Below, piece by piece: positions 55,575 through 64,000 of a stretch of DNA of 64,000 nucleotides (position 1 is the stretch's first letter; the number at the start of each line of letters is the position of its first letter). Where the stretch lies: positions 1 to 64,000 of the forward strand of contig JACQZY010000020.1 of NCBI GenBank assembly GCA_016213645.1, read 5' to 3'. The position numbers and the translations under genes are program-made. The notes below the pieces were generated by a model, which saw only the letters and a list, made by a program, of their open reading frames with translations, ran no database searches and was not told the DNA's origin. Source of the stretch: Actinomycetota bacterium. GTDB lineage: Bacteria; Actinomycetota; Thermoleophilia; Solirubrobacterales; JACPNS01.

Positions 55575-57254
55575 ATGCACGGATCACCGCGATATGACCA
55601 CGACTGGATCGTCATCGGATCCGGATTCGGCGGCAGCGTTTCGGCCCTTCGTCTGGCCGAAAAAGGCTACGACGTGCATGTTCTCGAGTGCGGACGCCGC
55701 TTCAAGGACGAAGACTTCGCGGAGATCATGTACAAGCAGCCGCAACGCTATTACTGGTGGCCGTTCCTGAAGATGAAGGGCATCTTTCGGATGACCTTCT
55801 TCAAAGACGTCGTCGTGCTTTCCGGCTGTGGCGTTGGCGGTGGAAGTCTGGGATACGCGAACACGCTTTATCGCGCGCGCGACAAGTTCTTTCAGGACCG
55901 CCAATGGGCCGAGATCGAGGACTGGAAGACGTCGCTTGCGCCCCACTACGACACCGCGGAGTTCATGCTCGGAGTCAACCAAGTGCCAATCGACCAGCCC
56001 GCGGATGCACTGTTCAGAGATCTCGCCACGGATTTCAAGGTCGCCGACAGCTACACCAAGACCAACGTCGGCGTGTATTTCGGCAACCCCGAAAACAAGG
56101 GCGAGACCGTCGCCGACCCATACTTCGGCGGCACCGGCCCCGAGCGCACCTCGTGCAAGCACTGCGGCTCATGCATGATGGGCTGCCGTCACGGAGCCAA
56201 AAACACACTTGTGAAGAACTACCTCTGGTTCGCGGAAAAGATGGGCGTGAAGATCAGCCCGCTGCGCACCGTCGTCGACATCCGCGCGATCCCAAGCGAA
56301 AACGGCATGCTCGACGGCTCCGGCGGCTATGAGGTGGAGACCGTTCGCTCGGGTGCGTGGTTCTTCAAGAACCGCCGCGTGCAGCGTGCGCGTGGCGTTG
56401 TGGTTTCGGCAGGAGCGCTGGGCACCAACAAGCTGCTCGTCAACTGCAAGCTCGGCGGATCTCTGCCGCGCCTTTCGGACCGGCTCGGCGAGCTGGTGCG
56501 CACAAACAGCGAGGCGATCCTGGCCGCAACGGCCGAAGACGACTCGGTCGACTACTCGACCTCGGTGGCGATCAGTTCCAGCTTCTACCCCGACGAGCAC
56601 ACGCACATCGAAAACGTCACCTACGGCCACGGTGGCGACGCGATGGGCATTTCTTTCACGCTGCTGACGGGCAACGGCACCAAGCTCACTCGGCCGCTGA
56701 AGTTCCTTGGCGAGGTGATTCGCAACCCGGTCGCCTTCACGAAGCGCCTGAACACGTACCACTGGGCCCGCAGAACCGTGATCCTGCTCGTGATGCAAAC
56801 GCTTGACAACTCGATCAAGTTCCGGCCCAAGCGCAACGGCTGGGGAAGCGGCTGGCACCTGACCACCGAGGAAGACACGGTCAACCCGAACCCGCGCTTC
56901 ATCCCGGCCGCCAACAAAGCCGCCGAGATGGTCGCCAAACGGATCAACGGAATCGCGCAGAGCAGCGTCTTCGAGGTCCTTCGAAATACTCCGATGACCG
57001 CACACATCCTTGGTGGTGCCGTAATCGGCGCCGGTCCCGAAACGGGCGTCGTTGACAACTTCAATCGCGCCTTCGGCTACAAGAACTTGCTGATCGCCGA
57101 CGGATCGGCGATGCCCGCCAACCCCGGCGTCAACCCGAGTCTGACGATCACAGCGATCACCGAACACGCGATGACCGCCGTGCCGGACAAGCCCGGCGCA
57201 AAGATTCCCGAGCCGCTTGTCGGCAAAACTGCAACGGAGGTACAGGTCCCTTGA
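55575..57254 (+). CDS. GMC-type FAD oxidoreductase (cholesterol-oxidase-like) with four-Cys motif
   Basis: 559 residues. The FAD loop is 'VIGSGFGGSVSALRLAEKG', then 'VLSGCGVGGGSLGYANTLY', and a C-terminal 'NLLIADGSAMPANPGVNPSLT' with the GMC C-signature. Near residue 195 a cluster CKHCGSCMMGC gives four closely spaced Cys (C-x2-C-x2-C-x3-C), seen in a subgroup of these enzymes and able to bind metal or an Fe-S cluster. It probably oxidises a sterol or other hydrophobic alcohol. Its stop overlaps the TTG start of an acyl-CoA synthetase, suggesting one pathway. Confidence 0.88.
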   Translation: MHGSPRYDHDWIVIGSGFGGSVSALRLAEKGYDVHVLECGRRFKDEDFAEIMYKQPQRYYWWPFLKMKGIFRMTFFKDVVVLSGCGVGGGSLGYANTLYRARDKFFQDRQWAEIEDWKTSLAPHYDTAEFMLGVNQVPIDQPADALFRDLATDFKVADSYTKTNVGVYFGNPENKGETVADPYFGGTGPERTSCKHCGSCMMGCRHGAKNTLVKNYLWFAEKMGVKISPLRTVVDIRAIPSENGMLDGSGGYEVETVRSGAWFFKNRRVQRARGVVVSAGALGTNKLLVNCKLGGSLPRLSDRLGELVRTNSEAILAATAEDDSVDYSTSVAISSSFYPDEHTHIENVTYGHGGDAMGISFTLLTGNGTKLTRPLKFLGEVIRNPVAFTKRLNTYHWARRTVILLVMQTLDNSIKFRPKRNGWGSGWHLTTEEDTVNPNPRFIPAANKAAEMVAKRINGIAQSSVFEVLRNTPMTAHILGGAVIGAGPETGVVDNFNRAFGYKNLLIADGSAMPANPGVNPSLTITAITEHAMTAVPDKPGAKIPEPLVGKTATEVQVP

Positions 57255-58906
57255 TCGATCGCATTCAGACGCTCGGAGTGAAGTTGGGCGAACGCGCTCT
57301 GCAAGAGGGCAAACGCGCCGCCGTGCTTGGCAAGACCGTCTTCGACACAGGCATTCTCACGCCGACTCATCCAAAGGTCATGGCCGAAACCGCGCGCGCG
57401 ATGCGCAAGTGGGGGCCCACACAACCGGCCGGCTATGCGATCAGCGCGATGCGCCTGCCGAACGAACCGGCGATCATCGACGAACTTGGCACGCTCACCA
57501 ATCTCCAGGTCCACCAGCGCACCAACCAGCTTGCTCACGCGCTGCACACCGCGGGTCTCACCGAACAGAGCCGCGTGGCGATCCTCTGCCGCAACCATCG
57601 CGGCTTCATCGAAGCCTTCGTGGCGACGCTCAAGAACGGCGCCGACGGCCTGTTGCTAAACACCGCCTTCGCCGGACCGCAGCTCGTTCAGGTGATTAAC
57701 GACCAGAATGCCGACGCGGTGATCATGGACGAGGAATACATTCCGATGCTGCAGGGCGCGCTTGACGACCGCCCGGTGTTCATCGCCTGGCACGACAGCA
57801 AGCCCGAAGACTTGCCCTATCCCACACTCGAAAGCCTGCTGCCCGGCCAAAGCACGAGCGAACCGTCAAAACCCGGACGTGCCGGCCGCACGATCATCCT
57901 CACCTCCGGCACGACCGGCAAGCCGAAGGGCGCCGCCCGCGCCGAACCGCGCGGCCTGGCGGGTCTGTTGTCGGTGGTTACGATCATCCCGTACCGCTAC
58001 CGCTCGCGCGCGCTTGTATCGGCGCCGCTGTTTCACACCTGGGGCTTTGCGCAGTTTTCCGCCAACTTGATCTTCAACGGCACCGTGATCCTGCGGCGGC
58101 GCTTCGAGCCGGAGGACGTTCTGGCCACGATGGAGCGCGAACAGATCGACATGTGGGCGGTGGTCCCGGTGATGTTGCAGCGTCTGCTCGACCTGCCCGC
58201 CGAGACGAAGAAGAAGTACAACACAAGCAAGCTTCGTGCCGTGACCGCCAGCGGCTCCGCGTTGCCCGGCGAACTGGCGACCGAGTTCATGGACGAGTTC
58301 GGCGACGTGCTTTACAACCTTTACGGATCGACGGAAGTGGCCTGGGTCACCGTTGCTTCGCCAAGGGACATGCGCGCCGCACCCGGCACCGCCGGTCGCG
58401 CGCCGGAGGGCACGGTCGTGAAGATTCTCGACGAGGACGGTGAGGAAGTCCCCGCGGGCGAAACCGGTCAAATCTTTGTAAAGCACGACATGATCTTCGA
58501 GGGCTACACCGGCGGCGAAAAGGTCAACCGCCTGGCCGACATGGCAGGCACCGGAGATCTTGGTCACATTGACAGCGGTGGCCGTCTGTTCATCGACGGC
58601 CGGATCGACGACATGATCGTCAGCGGTGGCGAAAACGTTTACCCGATTGAGGTCGAGGACGTGATCGTCAAGCACGAGGCCGTCTACGAGGCCGCCGTGA
58701 TCGGAGTGGACGACGAGGAGTTCGGCGCACGCTTGAAGGCCTTCATCGTGCCGACCAGCGGCGCAAAGCTCACCGAGGACGCGGTAAAGGACTACGTGAA
58801 GGTCCACCTCGCCCGCTTCAAGGTGCCGCGTGAGGTCGTGTTTATCGACGAACTGCCACGCAACGCCACAGGCAAGATTCTGAAGCGCGAGCTGCGCGAA
58901 CTTTAG
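57251..58906 (+). CDS. Acyl-CoA synthetase (AMP-forming, FadD-like)
   Basis: 551 residues from TTG at 57251, overlapping the GMC stop (TTGA), with GGAGG about 12 nt upstream. The P-loop is 'IILTSGTTGKPKGAAR', followed by 'YNLYGSTEVAWVTVASP', 'TGDLGHIDSGGRLFIDGRID', 'DDMIVSGGENVYPIEVED' and a final 'RNATGKILKREL' with the catalytic Lys. It activates a carboxylic acid, probably a long-chain or sterol-derived one, to its CoA ester. Coupling to the GMC oxidoreductase suggests that the oxidised product feeds it directly. Confidence 0.94.
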   Translation: MIDRIQTLGVKLGERALQEGKRAAVLGKTVFDTGILTPTHPKVMAETARAMRKWGPTQPAGYAISAMRLPNEPAIIDELGTLTNLQVHQRTNQLAHALHTAGLTEQSRVAILCRNHRGFIEAFVATLKNGADGLLLNTAFAGPQLVQVINDQNADAVIMDEEYIPMLQGALDDRPVFIAWHDSKPEDLPYPTLESLLPGQSTSEPSKPGRAGRTIILTSGTTGKPKGAARAEPRGLAGLLSVVTIIPYRYRSRALVSAPLFHTWGFAQFSANLIFNGTVILRRRFEPEDVLATMEREQIDMWAVVPVMLQRLLDLPAETKKKYNTSKLRAVTASGSALPGELATEFMDEFGDVLYNLYGSTEVAWVTVASPRDMRAAPGTAGRAPEGTVVKILDEDGEEVPAGETGQIFVKHDMIFEGYTGGEKVNRLADMAGTGDLGHIDSGGRLFIDGRIDDMIVSGGENVYPIEVEDVIVKHEAVYEAAVIGVDDEEFGARLKAFIVPTSGAKLTEDAVKDYVKVHLARFKVPREVVFIDELPRNATGKILKRELREL

Positions 58907-58930
58907 AACTCGTCGCCCTCGTCGCCCAGG

Positions 58931-60514
58931 TCAGCCTGCGCGGCCGGCGGCGTCCGCGTCGAGATCGTCCGCGTCGAGGAATTCTGCTCCAACAACGTCG
59001 GCGTCAACGACGGCGGTTTTCGGCGCATTCGGCGACTCGCGGACGATTCGCGCGATGCCGACCACCGAGCCGTCGTCGCCCCTGATCGGCGATGTTGTGT
59101 ACGACACGCGAATTTCGCTCCCGTCTTTGCGAAGTTCCGTCGCTTCGAACGGACCCGCGGTCTCCCCCGCGAGCGCCCGGCGAAATCTCTCCGCGCGTAC
59201 TTTGGCTTCTACCGCCGGGAACAGCACCGTATAACGCAAGCCAATCACCTCGGCAGGTTCGTATCCGTACAGCCGCGTGGCGCCTTGACTCCAGCTTTCG
59301 ATCGTGCCGTCGGGTCTAACGCCGACGATCGCGTCCGCCGAAGACTCGACGATCGACGCCACCCAATCCCGCGCGCGGCCGGCGCGCACGCGGTCGGTGA
59401 TGTCGCGCCACACAACCTCGACGCCGTCGTCCAGTTTTGACACACGCATGTCGTAGGCGCGAACAAGCGTATTTTCGCCGAGCACATCGATGTGGTCGAC
59501 GGCTTCGCGGAAGAACGGCTCGCCGGTCTCCACCACCTTCACGTATTCGTCGTGAAGACGGGACTCCAGGCGCCCAGGGAAGAGTTCGGTAAACGTGCGT
59601 CCGACCATCTGGCCGGATGCCACCCCAGCCAGCGCCGCCGCGGCCGAGTTTGCGAACGCCACGCGGAAATTGAAAATACGGCCATTGTCGTTGCGCACGG
59701 CTTCGAGCAGTACGAACGGTTCAAGCAGATTTTCCACCGCCGAGCGAAAGCGCCGTTCGCTGGCCGCGAGCGCTTGTTCGGCGACTTTGCGCTCGGTGAT
59801 CTCAAGCGAGGTGGCCGTGAGCCCCGTGACCTTTCCGGCCGCGTCTTTTGTGGGCTCGGCAAAAATTCTGAACCAGCGCGACCCTTGACCCGGGACATGC
59901 ACACAGGCCTCGTACTCCTCCGACTGGCCGGTTTCCAGCACCCGGCGCTTAAAAGCGGATATAGGCGCCGCGTCTTCCGGCGGAAGTATTTCGTCATCGG
60001 TGTGGCCGATCATCGAGTCATCCTGATCGTTTTCCCAGGTTCTTCTGAACCAGGTGTAACGAAGATGCCGGTCCATGTTGAACACGGCAATCGCGGCGGT
60101 GCCAAGCGCCAGCTGAAATCGCCTTTCGTTGGCCGCCAGCATGCTCCCCAGCCAGCCGATGATGCCGCCGAGCGTGAAGAAGGTCAGAAACCGCGTGGCA
60201 TAGGCGAGAGTCGGCACCTCCTCGGCACGAACAAGCGCCCAGAGCAGGAACATTCCGCTCGCGACCGCTGCCGCAAGCAAACCGCCGCCGATGCCGAACC
60301 TGAGGGCGAGGATCGCGATCGGCAACGCGTAAAACAAAGCGATGCCCGGCGACGGATCGGTGGTCTGGAAGTTGAGCACCGCGATCACCACGTACAGCAA
60401 CGTCGCCGCCGCGAGAACCATCGGCGTAGAAAAACTTTCACGCTCGGCTTTGAACGTCGTCTCGGCCGGGTCGCGGAGCCGTCGTGGTAGTTGAAGGTAT
60501 TTTCCGGCGCGCAT
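58931..60514 (-). CDS. Membrane sensor with three PAS domains and no output domain
   Basis: 527 residues from ATG at 60514. An ATG at 60592 also exists, but it lies directly in the tail of the previous gene's terminator. Three or four membrane helices (about 30-125) resemble the DUF4118/KdpD-type bundle. PAS domains follow at about 135-250, 255-375 and 385-505 ('ASERRFRSAVENLLEPFVLL', 'ADAIVGVRPDGTIESWSQGA'), the first and third with PAC-like ends. The chain stops ~25 residues after the third PAS with an acidic tail: no kinase, GGDEF or MCP domain. It must signal through a partner or be a truncated form. Confidence 0.83.
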   Translation of the reverse strand: MRAGKYLQLPRRLRDPAETTFKAERESFSTPMVLAAATLLYVVIAVLNFQTTDPSPGIALFYALPIAILALRFGIGGGLLAAAVASGMFLLWALVRAEEVPTLAYATRFLTFFTLGGIIGWLGSMLAANERRFQLALGTAAIAVFNMDRHLRYTWFRRTWENDQDDSMIGHTDDEILPPEDAAPISAFKRRVLETGQSEEYEACVHVPGQGSRWFRIFAEPTKDAAGKVTGLTATSLEITERKVAEQALAASERRFRSAVENLLEPFVLLEAVRNDNGRIFNFRVAFANSAAAALAGVASGQMVGRTFTELFPGRLESRLHDEYVKVVETGEPFFREAVDHIDVLGENTLVRAYDMRVSKLDDGVEVVWRDITDRVRAGRARDWVASIVESSADAIVGVRPDGTIESWSQGATRLYGYEPAEVIGLRYTVLFPAVEAKVRAERFRRALAGETAGPFEATELRKDGSEIRVSYTTSPIRGDDGSVVGIARIVRESPNAPKTAVVDADVVGAEFLDADDLDADAAGRAG

Positions 60515-60602
60515 GGTCTGAGTGTTCGAGCGTCCGCTCGCATCCGGCCTGTCTTCAAGATACCGACGCTTACTGCGGATGGTGTAGATCATGACGAAAA
60601 AA

Positions 60603-60633
60603 CACCCCGGCCGCCGTCAAAGCGGCCGGGGTG
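60603..60633 (-). terminator. Intrinsic terminator of the VWA gene
   Basis: CACCCCGGCCGC (60603-60614), 7-nt loop, exact complement (60622-60633). On the minus strand it is followed at once by TTTTTT, a textbook rho-independent terminator 54 nt past the VWA stop. Confidence 0.95.
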
Positions 60634-60686
60634 AGATGAATCGTGAAGCTGCGGCGGCGGCCACGATGGCCACCGCGTTCATGCGC

Positions 60687-61688
60687 TCAGCGTGTTCGGC
60701 TTTGCGTTGCCTGCGTAGTCAGGACCACGCCGGCGATCGAACCGGATCCCAGCTTGCTCGCGCGCAACTTGAACCTGAGCTTGCCGCGCTTGAGACCGCG
60801 AATGTGCACAGTCAGGAACGTCTTGCCCGAGGTGCGCTTGATCCGCAGACGGGACTTCGCGACCGAAATCGTCGCGCCATTGCTGGTCCTCAGCTTGATC
60901 GACCCGATCGTGAACTGGTCGAGTCCGCTCGCCCAGCTAAGCACAAGATCAGCCGAGCGGGTGGAGCTGCTGATCCTCGTGCTGTGGGTCTTGGATTGAC
61001 CCTGCTTGGTGAACGTGTCGGAGTAGGTGTTGCCGATCGACTGACAGTTGAGCGCGGCGTCGACCTGGTTCATCGTCGCGTTGAGATTGGCGGTCGTGAC
61101 GTCGGGGAAGTACACGCCCCCGGTGTCGGCCGCGATCTGCTTGAGACGCGCGATGGCGTCGTCGGCGGTGACGTTGAGCCCGATCACGTAGGTGGGCGGC
61201 CCACCCTGGTGGCCGTTCGCGTACGGGTCGGCGTTGTGACCGCCGTCGGTCAGAAAGATTCTTGCGTTTGCTCCCGGGTTGTCGGTTTTGGCCTTGTCGA
61301 AGGCGGCGTTGTAATCGGTCGCACCGTGCATCGCGTCGATGTTCGCGTCGAGTGCGGCTTTCATGGCGGCTTCATTCCCGGCGACGACTTGCGGCGCGAA
61401 CACCGTGGTCGCGGCGGGATCTGTCACCGGGTCGTAACCAGATCCAAACTCAATCGCGCCGAATGTCTTTTTGGCGTTGCCAGACTTGGAAAGCAGAATC
61501 TTCAGACCTTCCACACGGTTCTTGTCAAAGTCCGTGCCGGCCATCGAACCGGAGTCATCGATGATTGCCTCGATGTTCGTGGCGGGCGTGCAGGTAGCGC
61601 CGGCGGCTGCGCCGGTGTTCATCGCGAACAAGACCGCCAGTCCAAATACCAAGCCGAGCACTACCGAAAGCTGTCGTCTTTTCACCAT
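60687..61688 (-). CDS. Secreted von Willebrand factor A domain protein
   Basis: 333 residues from ATG at 61688, with AAAGGA 6 nt upstream; the open frame to 61862 adds residues without signal character. Signal peptide: 'LSVVLGLVFGLAVLFAMNTG'. The VWA domain starts with MIDAS 'IEAIIDDSGSMAGTDF' (DxSxS) and continues with Thr in 'HGATDYNAAFDKA' and Asp in 'RIFLTDGGHNADP'. A C-terminal beta domain ('SGKTFLTVHIRGLKRGKLRF') recalls Ig-like or fibronectin folds. Probably a metal-dependent adhesion or binding protein at the surface. No partner gene is adjacent. Confidence 0.88.
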   Translation of the reverse strand: MVKRRQLSVVLGLVFGLAVLFAMNTGAAAGATCTPATNIEAIIDDSGSMAGTDFDKNRVEGLKILLSKSGNAKKTFGAIEFGSGYDPVTDPAATTVFAPQVVAGNEAAMKAALDANIDAMHGATDYNAAFDKAKTDNPGANARIFLTDGGHNADPYANGHQGGPPTYVIGLNVTADDAIARLKQIAADTGGVYFPDVTTANLNATMNQVDAALNCQSIGNTYSDTFTKQGQSKTHSTRISSSTRSADLVLSWASGLDQFTIGSIKLRTSNGATISVAKSRLRIKRTSGKTFLTVHIRGLKRGKLRFKLRASKLGSGSIAGVVLTTQATQSRTR

Positions 61689-61827
61689 CAATTCCTTTCG
61701 TGAGGGTCCGCCGCGCGCGTGGCGCGGTGGCGAGAAGGTTGCATCCCTGACTCTAATCCAATTCACGATCCGCTGCGGGCGTGCACGGCCCCGCGCCGCA
61801 TTCCGGTCCGGCGCTAGTGTGCGTTCT

Positions 61828-62217
61828 ATGTCGAACAAAAAACCCAGCGAGCTTATCCACACCTGTTACCGCATCGGCGAGATCGATCGCTCCGTCTCCT
61901 TTTACAACGCACTCGGCTTCGAAGAGTTGCGCCGCATGCCGATTGGAGAGGAGGCGATCAACGTTTTCATGGGGCTGCCCGGCGACGGGCCTCGTCTCGA
62001 GCTGACTTACAACCATGGTGTCGACGCCTACGAAATCGGCACCGGCTATGGCCACATCGCGATCACCACCGGCGATCTCGAAGCGATGCTCTCGCGACTG
62101 GCCGCACTTGGCATCGAGCCCGAAAAACCACCTTACAGCGTGCGCGAAGGCGGCTCACTGCTGTGCTTTGTGCGGGATCCGGACGGCTACCGCGTGGAAA
62201 TCATCGAGAAAGTTTGA
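61828..62217 (+). CDS. Glyoxalase I-like VOC family protein
   Basis: 129 residues from ATG at 61828. Metal ligands fit GloA: His in 'LIHTCYRIGEIDRSVSFY', Glu in 'RLELTYNHG', His in 'YGHIAITTGD' and Glu in 'DGYRVEIIEKV'. Glyoxalase I converts the hemithioacetal of methylglyoxal. Actinobacteria generally use mycothiol instead of glutathione, so the thiol partner is open. Divergent from the VWA gene across 139 bp. Confidence 0.88.
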   Translation: MSNKKPSELIHTCYRIGEIDRSVSFYNALGFEELRRMPIGEEAINVFMGLPGDGPRLELTYNHGVDAYEIGTGYGHIAITTGDLEAMLSRLAALGIEPEKPPYSVREGGSLLCFVRDPDGYRVEIIEKV

Positions 62218-62247
62218 AGTCCGGATTCGTTTCGGCAGCCGCCGCAC

Positions 62248-62850
62248 TCAGCGTCGCATCCGCGGCTCTACCCGCACTCCGAAGGTATTGAGCGCACCGG
62301 CGAGACCGGCATAGTGGCCGGCGAGCAGGCAGAGTTCCATGATCTGCGCGGTGGAGAGGAACTGGCGAAGCTCGTCCCACATGGCGTCGGTGAGCGCGTG
62401 GTCTTCAAGCAGCTCCTCGACCGCCGCGAGCAGCGCACGGTCTTCGGCGCCGAAGGCGGACTCGGCGCGGTCGGTTCCGATCAGCTCAATCTCGTGAGCG
62501 GAGAGACCGGCGCGGCGGCCGATCGGTTGATGCTGAATCCATTCGTATTCAGAGCGACAGATCGCGGAGACGCGCAGGATCACCAGTTCGGTTTGGCGAC
62601 GACTGAGCTTGCCGAACGGCATCAGGCGTGCGTTGTAGCGCAGAAACGGCCGTAGCAGTCCACGGCGGATCGAGATCGCGCGAAAGACCTCGTAGCTGCG
62701 GCCGCGTGTCGCGAGTTTGAACATAGCCACGACCAGCCGGTCGAACAAACCGCGGGAGATCGAAGGGTCGCCGAAACGTTCGGGGCGCTCGGGGTGCCAG
62801 TTCGCGACACCGCCTTTTGGCGTGTGATCGGTGCCGGTCGTGCCGTTCAT
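62248..62850 (-). CDS. Carboxymuconolactone decarboxylase-family protein
   Basis: 200 residues from ATG at 62850, overlapping the stop of the upstream MBL gene (ATGA). The helical core 'LSRRQTELVILRVSAICRSEYEWIQH' (given here in one piece of 26 only by position: residues ~82-107) and 'GLSAHEIELI' resemble CMD/AhpD proteins. Only one Cys is present in the usual CxxC place (C-R-S-E), so it is not a thiol peroxidase of AhpD type. Function in this context unknown. Confidence 0.8.
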   Translation of the reverse strand: MNGTTGTDHTPKGGVANWHPERPERFGDPSISRGLFDRLVVAMFKLATRGRSYEVFRAISIRRGLLRPFLRYNARLMPFGKLSRRQTELVILRVSAICRSEYEWIQHQPIGRRAGLSAHEIELIGTDRAESAFGAEDRALLAAVEELLEDHALTDAMWDELRQFLSTAQIMELCLLAGHYAGLAGALNTFGVRVEPRMRR

Positions 62851-63974
62851 GCGTGCCCGCCGTGCCGCCGCTCCACATCCACGCGTACGCGCTGCATCTG
62901 CGTGATTGCCCGTGAGCGGCCGAGGCCGCGCAGGTGTCCCTGTCCGCCGTCGCGCACGTATTGCTCGGTGCAGAGAATCGGCAGCAGGCGCGAAGGGTCG
63001 TCCCAGCCGGCCCACGGCAGCGACGCGAACTGGTCGGAGAGCAGCAGGTTGCGCGCCGCCTTTACCGGTGGCACGCCGTTCTTGAGTTGACTCACTCCGT
63101 CGCTTTTGACCCACTCGAAATATCGCCGCAGTAATTGCACCTCGTCACGTCCGCAGACCGGGCCATGGCCGGGCACGTAGGTCTGCGCGTTCAGCGCGAG
63201 GATGCGGTCGAGCGCGCGAATCCAGCTTTCCACGGGTCCGGCCCACATGATCGGCGTGCAGCCGATGAACAGCACGTCGGCCGCGAAACAGACTGACACG
63301 TCCGGCGTCCACGCCACGGAATCGCCTTGAGTGTGCGCCGGGCCGACCTCGATCAGCTCAACCGTGCGGTCGCCCACGGCAATCTCCATGCGCCCGTCGA
63401 ACGTGCGGTTCGGCAGCGTCAGCTCGATCCCGCGCCAGTCGAACGGCATCATCATCCTGCCCATCTCGCGCAACGGGATGCTTGGCAGGCCCCGCACCCT
63501 GAGCGTGCCGATCACCGGCAGGGGCAGCGAGCCGATCGCCCCGCCGATGCGGCCGGTCGTGCGCATTCGGCGCATCTCCGCCGGCGGGTCCAAGCGCATC
63601 AGCTTCTTGGCGTTGGTGGAAGAGATGATCTGCGCGTCCGCGAGCAACTGGTTGCCCCAGTAGTGATCGCCGTCGGAGTGCGAATTGAAAACCGTTTCGG
63701 GACGAGGGATGCCCGCGCGTTCCGCGGCTTCGAGCATCCGGTGCGTGAGCTTGAGATCCCAGAGCGTGTCGACCAGCAGCGCGTGCTCGCCGTTGACGAC
63801 GAAACCCGCGTTCGACTCGCCGAGATCGCCGTTGGGCTGCAGCCATGCCCAGGTGTCGGCCGCCACCGAGTGCAGGCCGCCCGCGTATTTGGCGCGCGCG
63901 CCGTGCAGCGTGCGTTCGGAAGTGGACTCGTTCATCTTCGTCGCGGTCGTCACGAGACCGTCATCCTGCCACAT
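62847..63974 (-). CDS. Metallo-beta-lactamase-fold hydrolase
   Basis: 375 residues from ATG at 63974; in-frame starts at 63953 (GTG) and 63935 (ATG) are equally possible because none has a good ribosome site. The zinc motif is 'VFNSHSDGDHYWGNQLL' (HxxGDH form), with 'VGPAHTQGDSVAW', 'CFAADVLFIG' and 'YVPGHGPVCG' supplying the other ligands. The group includes alkylsulfatase-like, quinolone-degrading and lactonase enzymes; substrate not predictable. Coupled to the CMD-family gene by a 4-nt overlap. Confidence 0.88.
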   Translation of the reverse strand: MWQDDGLVTTATKMNESTSERTLHGARAKYAGGLHSVAADTWAWLQPNGDLGESNAGFVVNGEHALLVDTLWDLKLTHRMLEAAERAGIPRPETVFNSHSDGDHYWGNQLLADAQIISSTNAKKLMRLDPPAEMRRMRTTGRIGGAIGSLPLPVIGTLRVRGLPSIPLREMGRMMMPFDWRGIELTLPNRTFDGRMEIAVGDRTVELIEVGPAHTQGDSVAWTPDVSVCFAADVLFIGCTPIMWAGPVESWIRALDRILALNAQTYVPGHGPVCGRDEVQLLRRYFEWVKSDGVSQLKNGVPPVKAARNLLLSDQFASLPWAGWDDPSRLLPILCTEQYVRDGGQGHLRGLGRSRAITQMQRVRVDVERRHGGHA

Positions 63975-64000
63975 CCGGCGCCGTCTGCGGACTGCCGATC

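Overview
The window is GC-rich DNA (well above 60% by eye) packed with genes on both strands. The gene set suggests a soil actinobacterium, and I would guess the deep-branching Thermoleophilia/Solirubrobacterales. The evidence is a wax ester synthase/diacylglycerol acyltransferase, a CsoR-controlled copper ATPase, AlkB with rubredoxin, a 7Fe ferredoxin, TreT-type trehalose synthase, a SufR-like Fe-S regulator, many secreted proteins, frequent GTG/TTG starts, and methyl-accepting chemotaxis proteins (so probably motile). The taxonomic call is inference; the window has no rRNA. I see no prophage, CRISPR array or intact insertion sequence.

Layout. 1-4.6 kb: three tandem paralogous receptors with a six-helix membrane domain and HAMP; two are complete chemotaxis proteins and the third runs off the left edge. 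4.7-9.6 kb: an acetone-carboxylase-type operon whose large subunit is fused to a gamma-like domain. 9.8-12.5 kb: a WS/DGAT operon with two uncharacterised helical proteins. 12.6-15.5 kb: SufR-like regulator, hemerythrin and polytopic membrane protein, divergent from a ferredoxin. 15.5-20.3 kb: trehalose synthase and the copZ-copA/csoR copper module. 20.3-25 kb: a double diguanylate cyclase, a methyltransferase and alkB-rubredoxin. 25-29.7 kb: secreted and cell-wall proteins, an SGNH hydrolase, two tiny membrane proteins and an NmrA-like protein carrying a hexanucleotide repeat. 29.7-34.4 kb: tkt-tal-pgi. 34.5-38.9 kb: cell-envelope proteins, msrB, an MBL hydrolase and a cyclophilin. 38.9-40 kb: a RAYT transposase with a large hairpin and a GC-rich tandem repeat beside it. 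40-46 kb: SDR, two integral membrane proteins, a secreted DUF5666-like protein and an OmpR-type two-component system. 46-51.2 kb: lipoprotein, AKR-like protein, SRAP, secreted protein and CtaG. 51.26-51.43 kb: tRNA-Pro beside a degenerate copy of itself. 51.5-58.9 kb: DUF1015, a 1-kb non-coding stretch, a polyprenyl-phosphate sugar transferase, and a GMC oxidoreductase coupled to an acyl-CoA synthetase. 58.9-64 kb: a PAS protein without an output domain, secreted VWA, glyoxalase, and a CMD/MBL pair.

How the genes fit together. One theme is hydrocarbon and lipid use: AlkB/rubredoxin oxidise alkanes, acyl-CoA synthetase and GMC/SDR oxidoreductases process products, acetone carboxylase recovers ketones, and WS/DGAT stores surplus carbon. 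A second theme is redox and metal stress: SufR-like regulator, hemerythrin, ferredoxin, MsrB, CsoR/CopA/CopZ. A third is signalling: receptors, c-di-GMP synthesis, PAS sensor, two-component system. Family calls rest on motifs read by eye; no database search was run.
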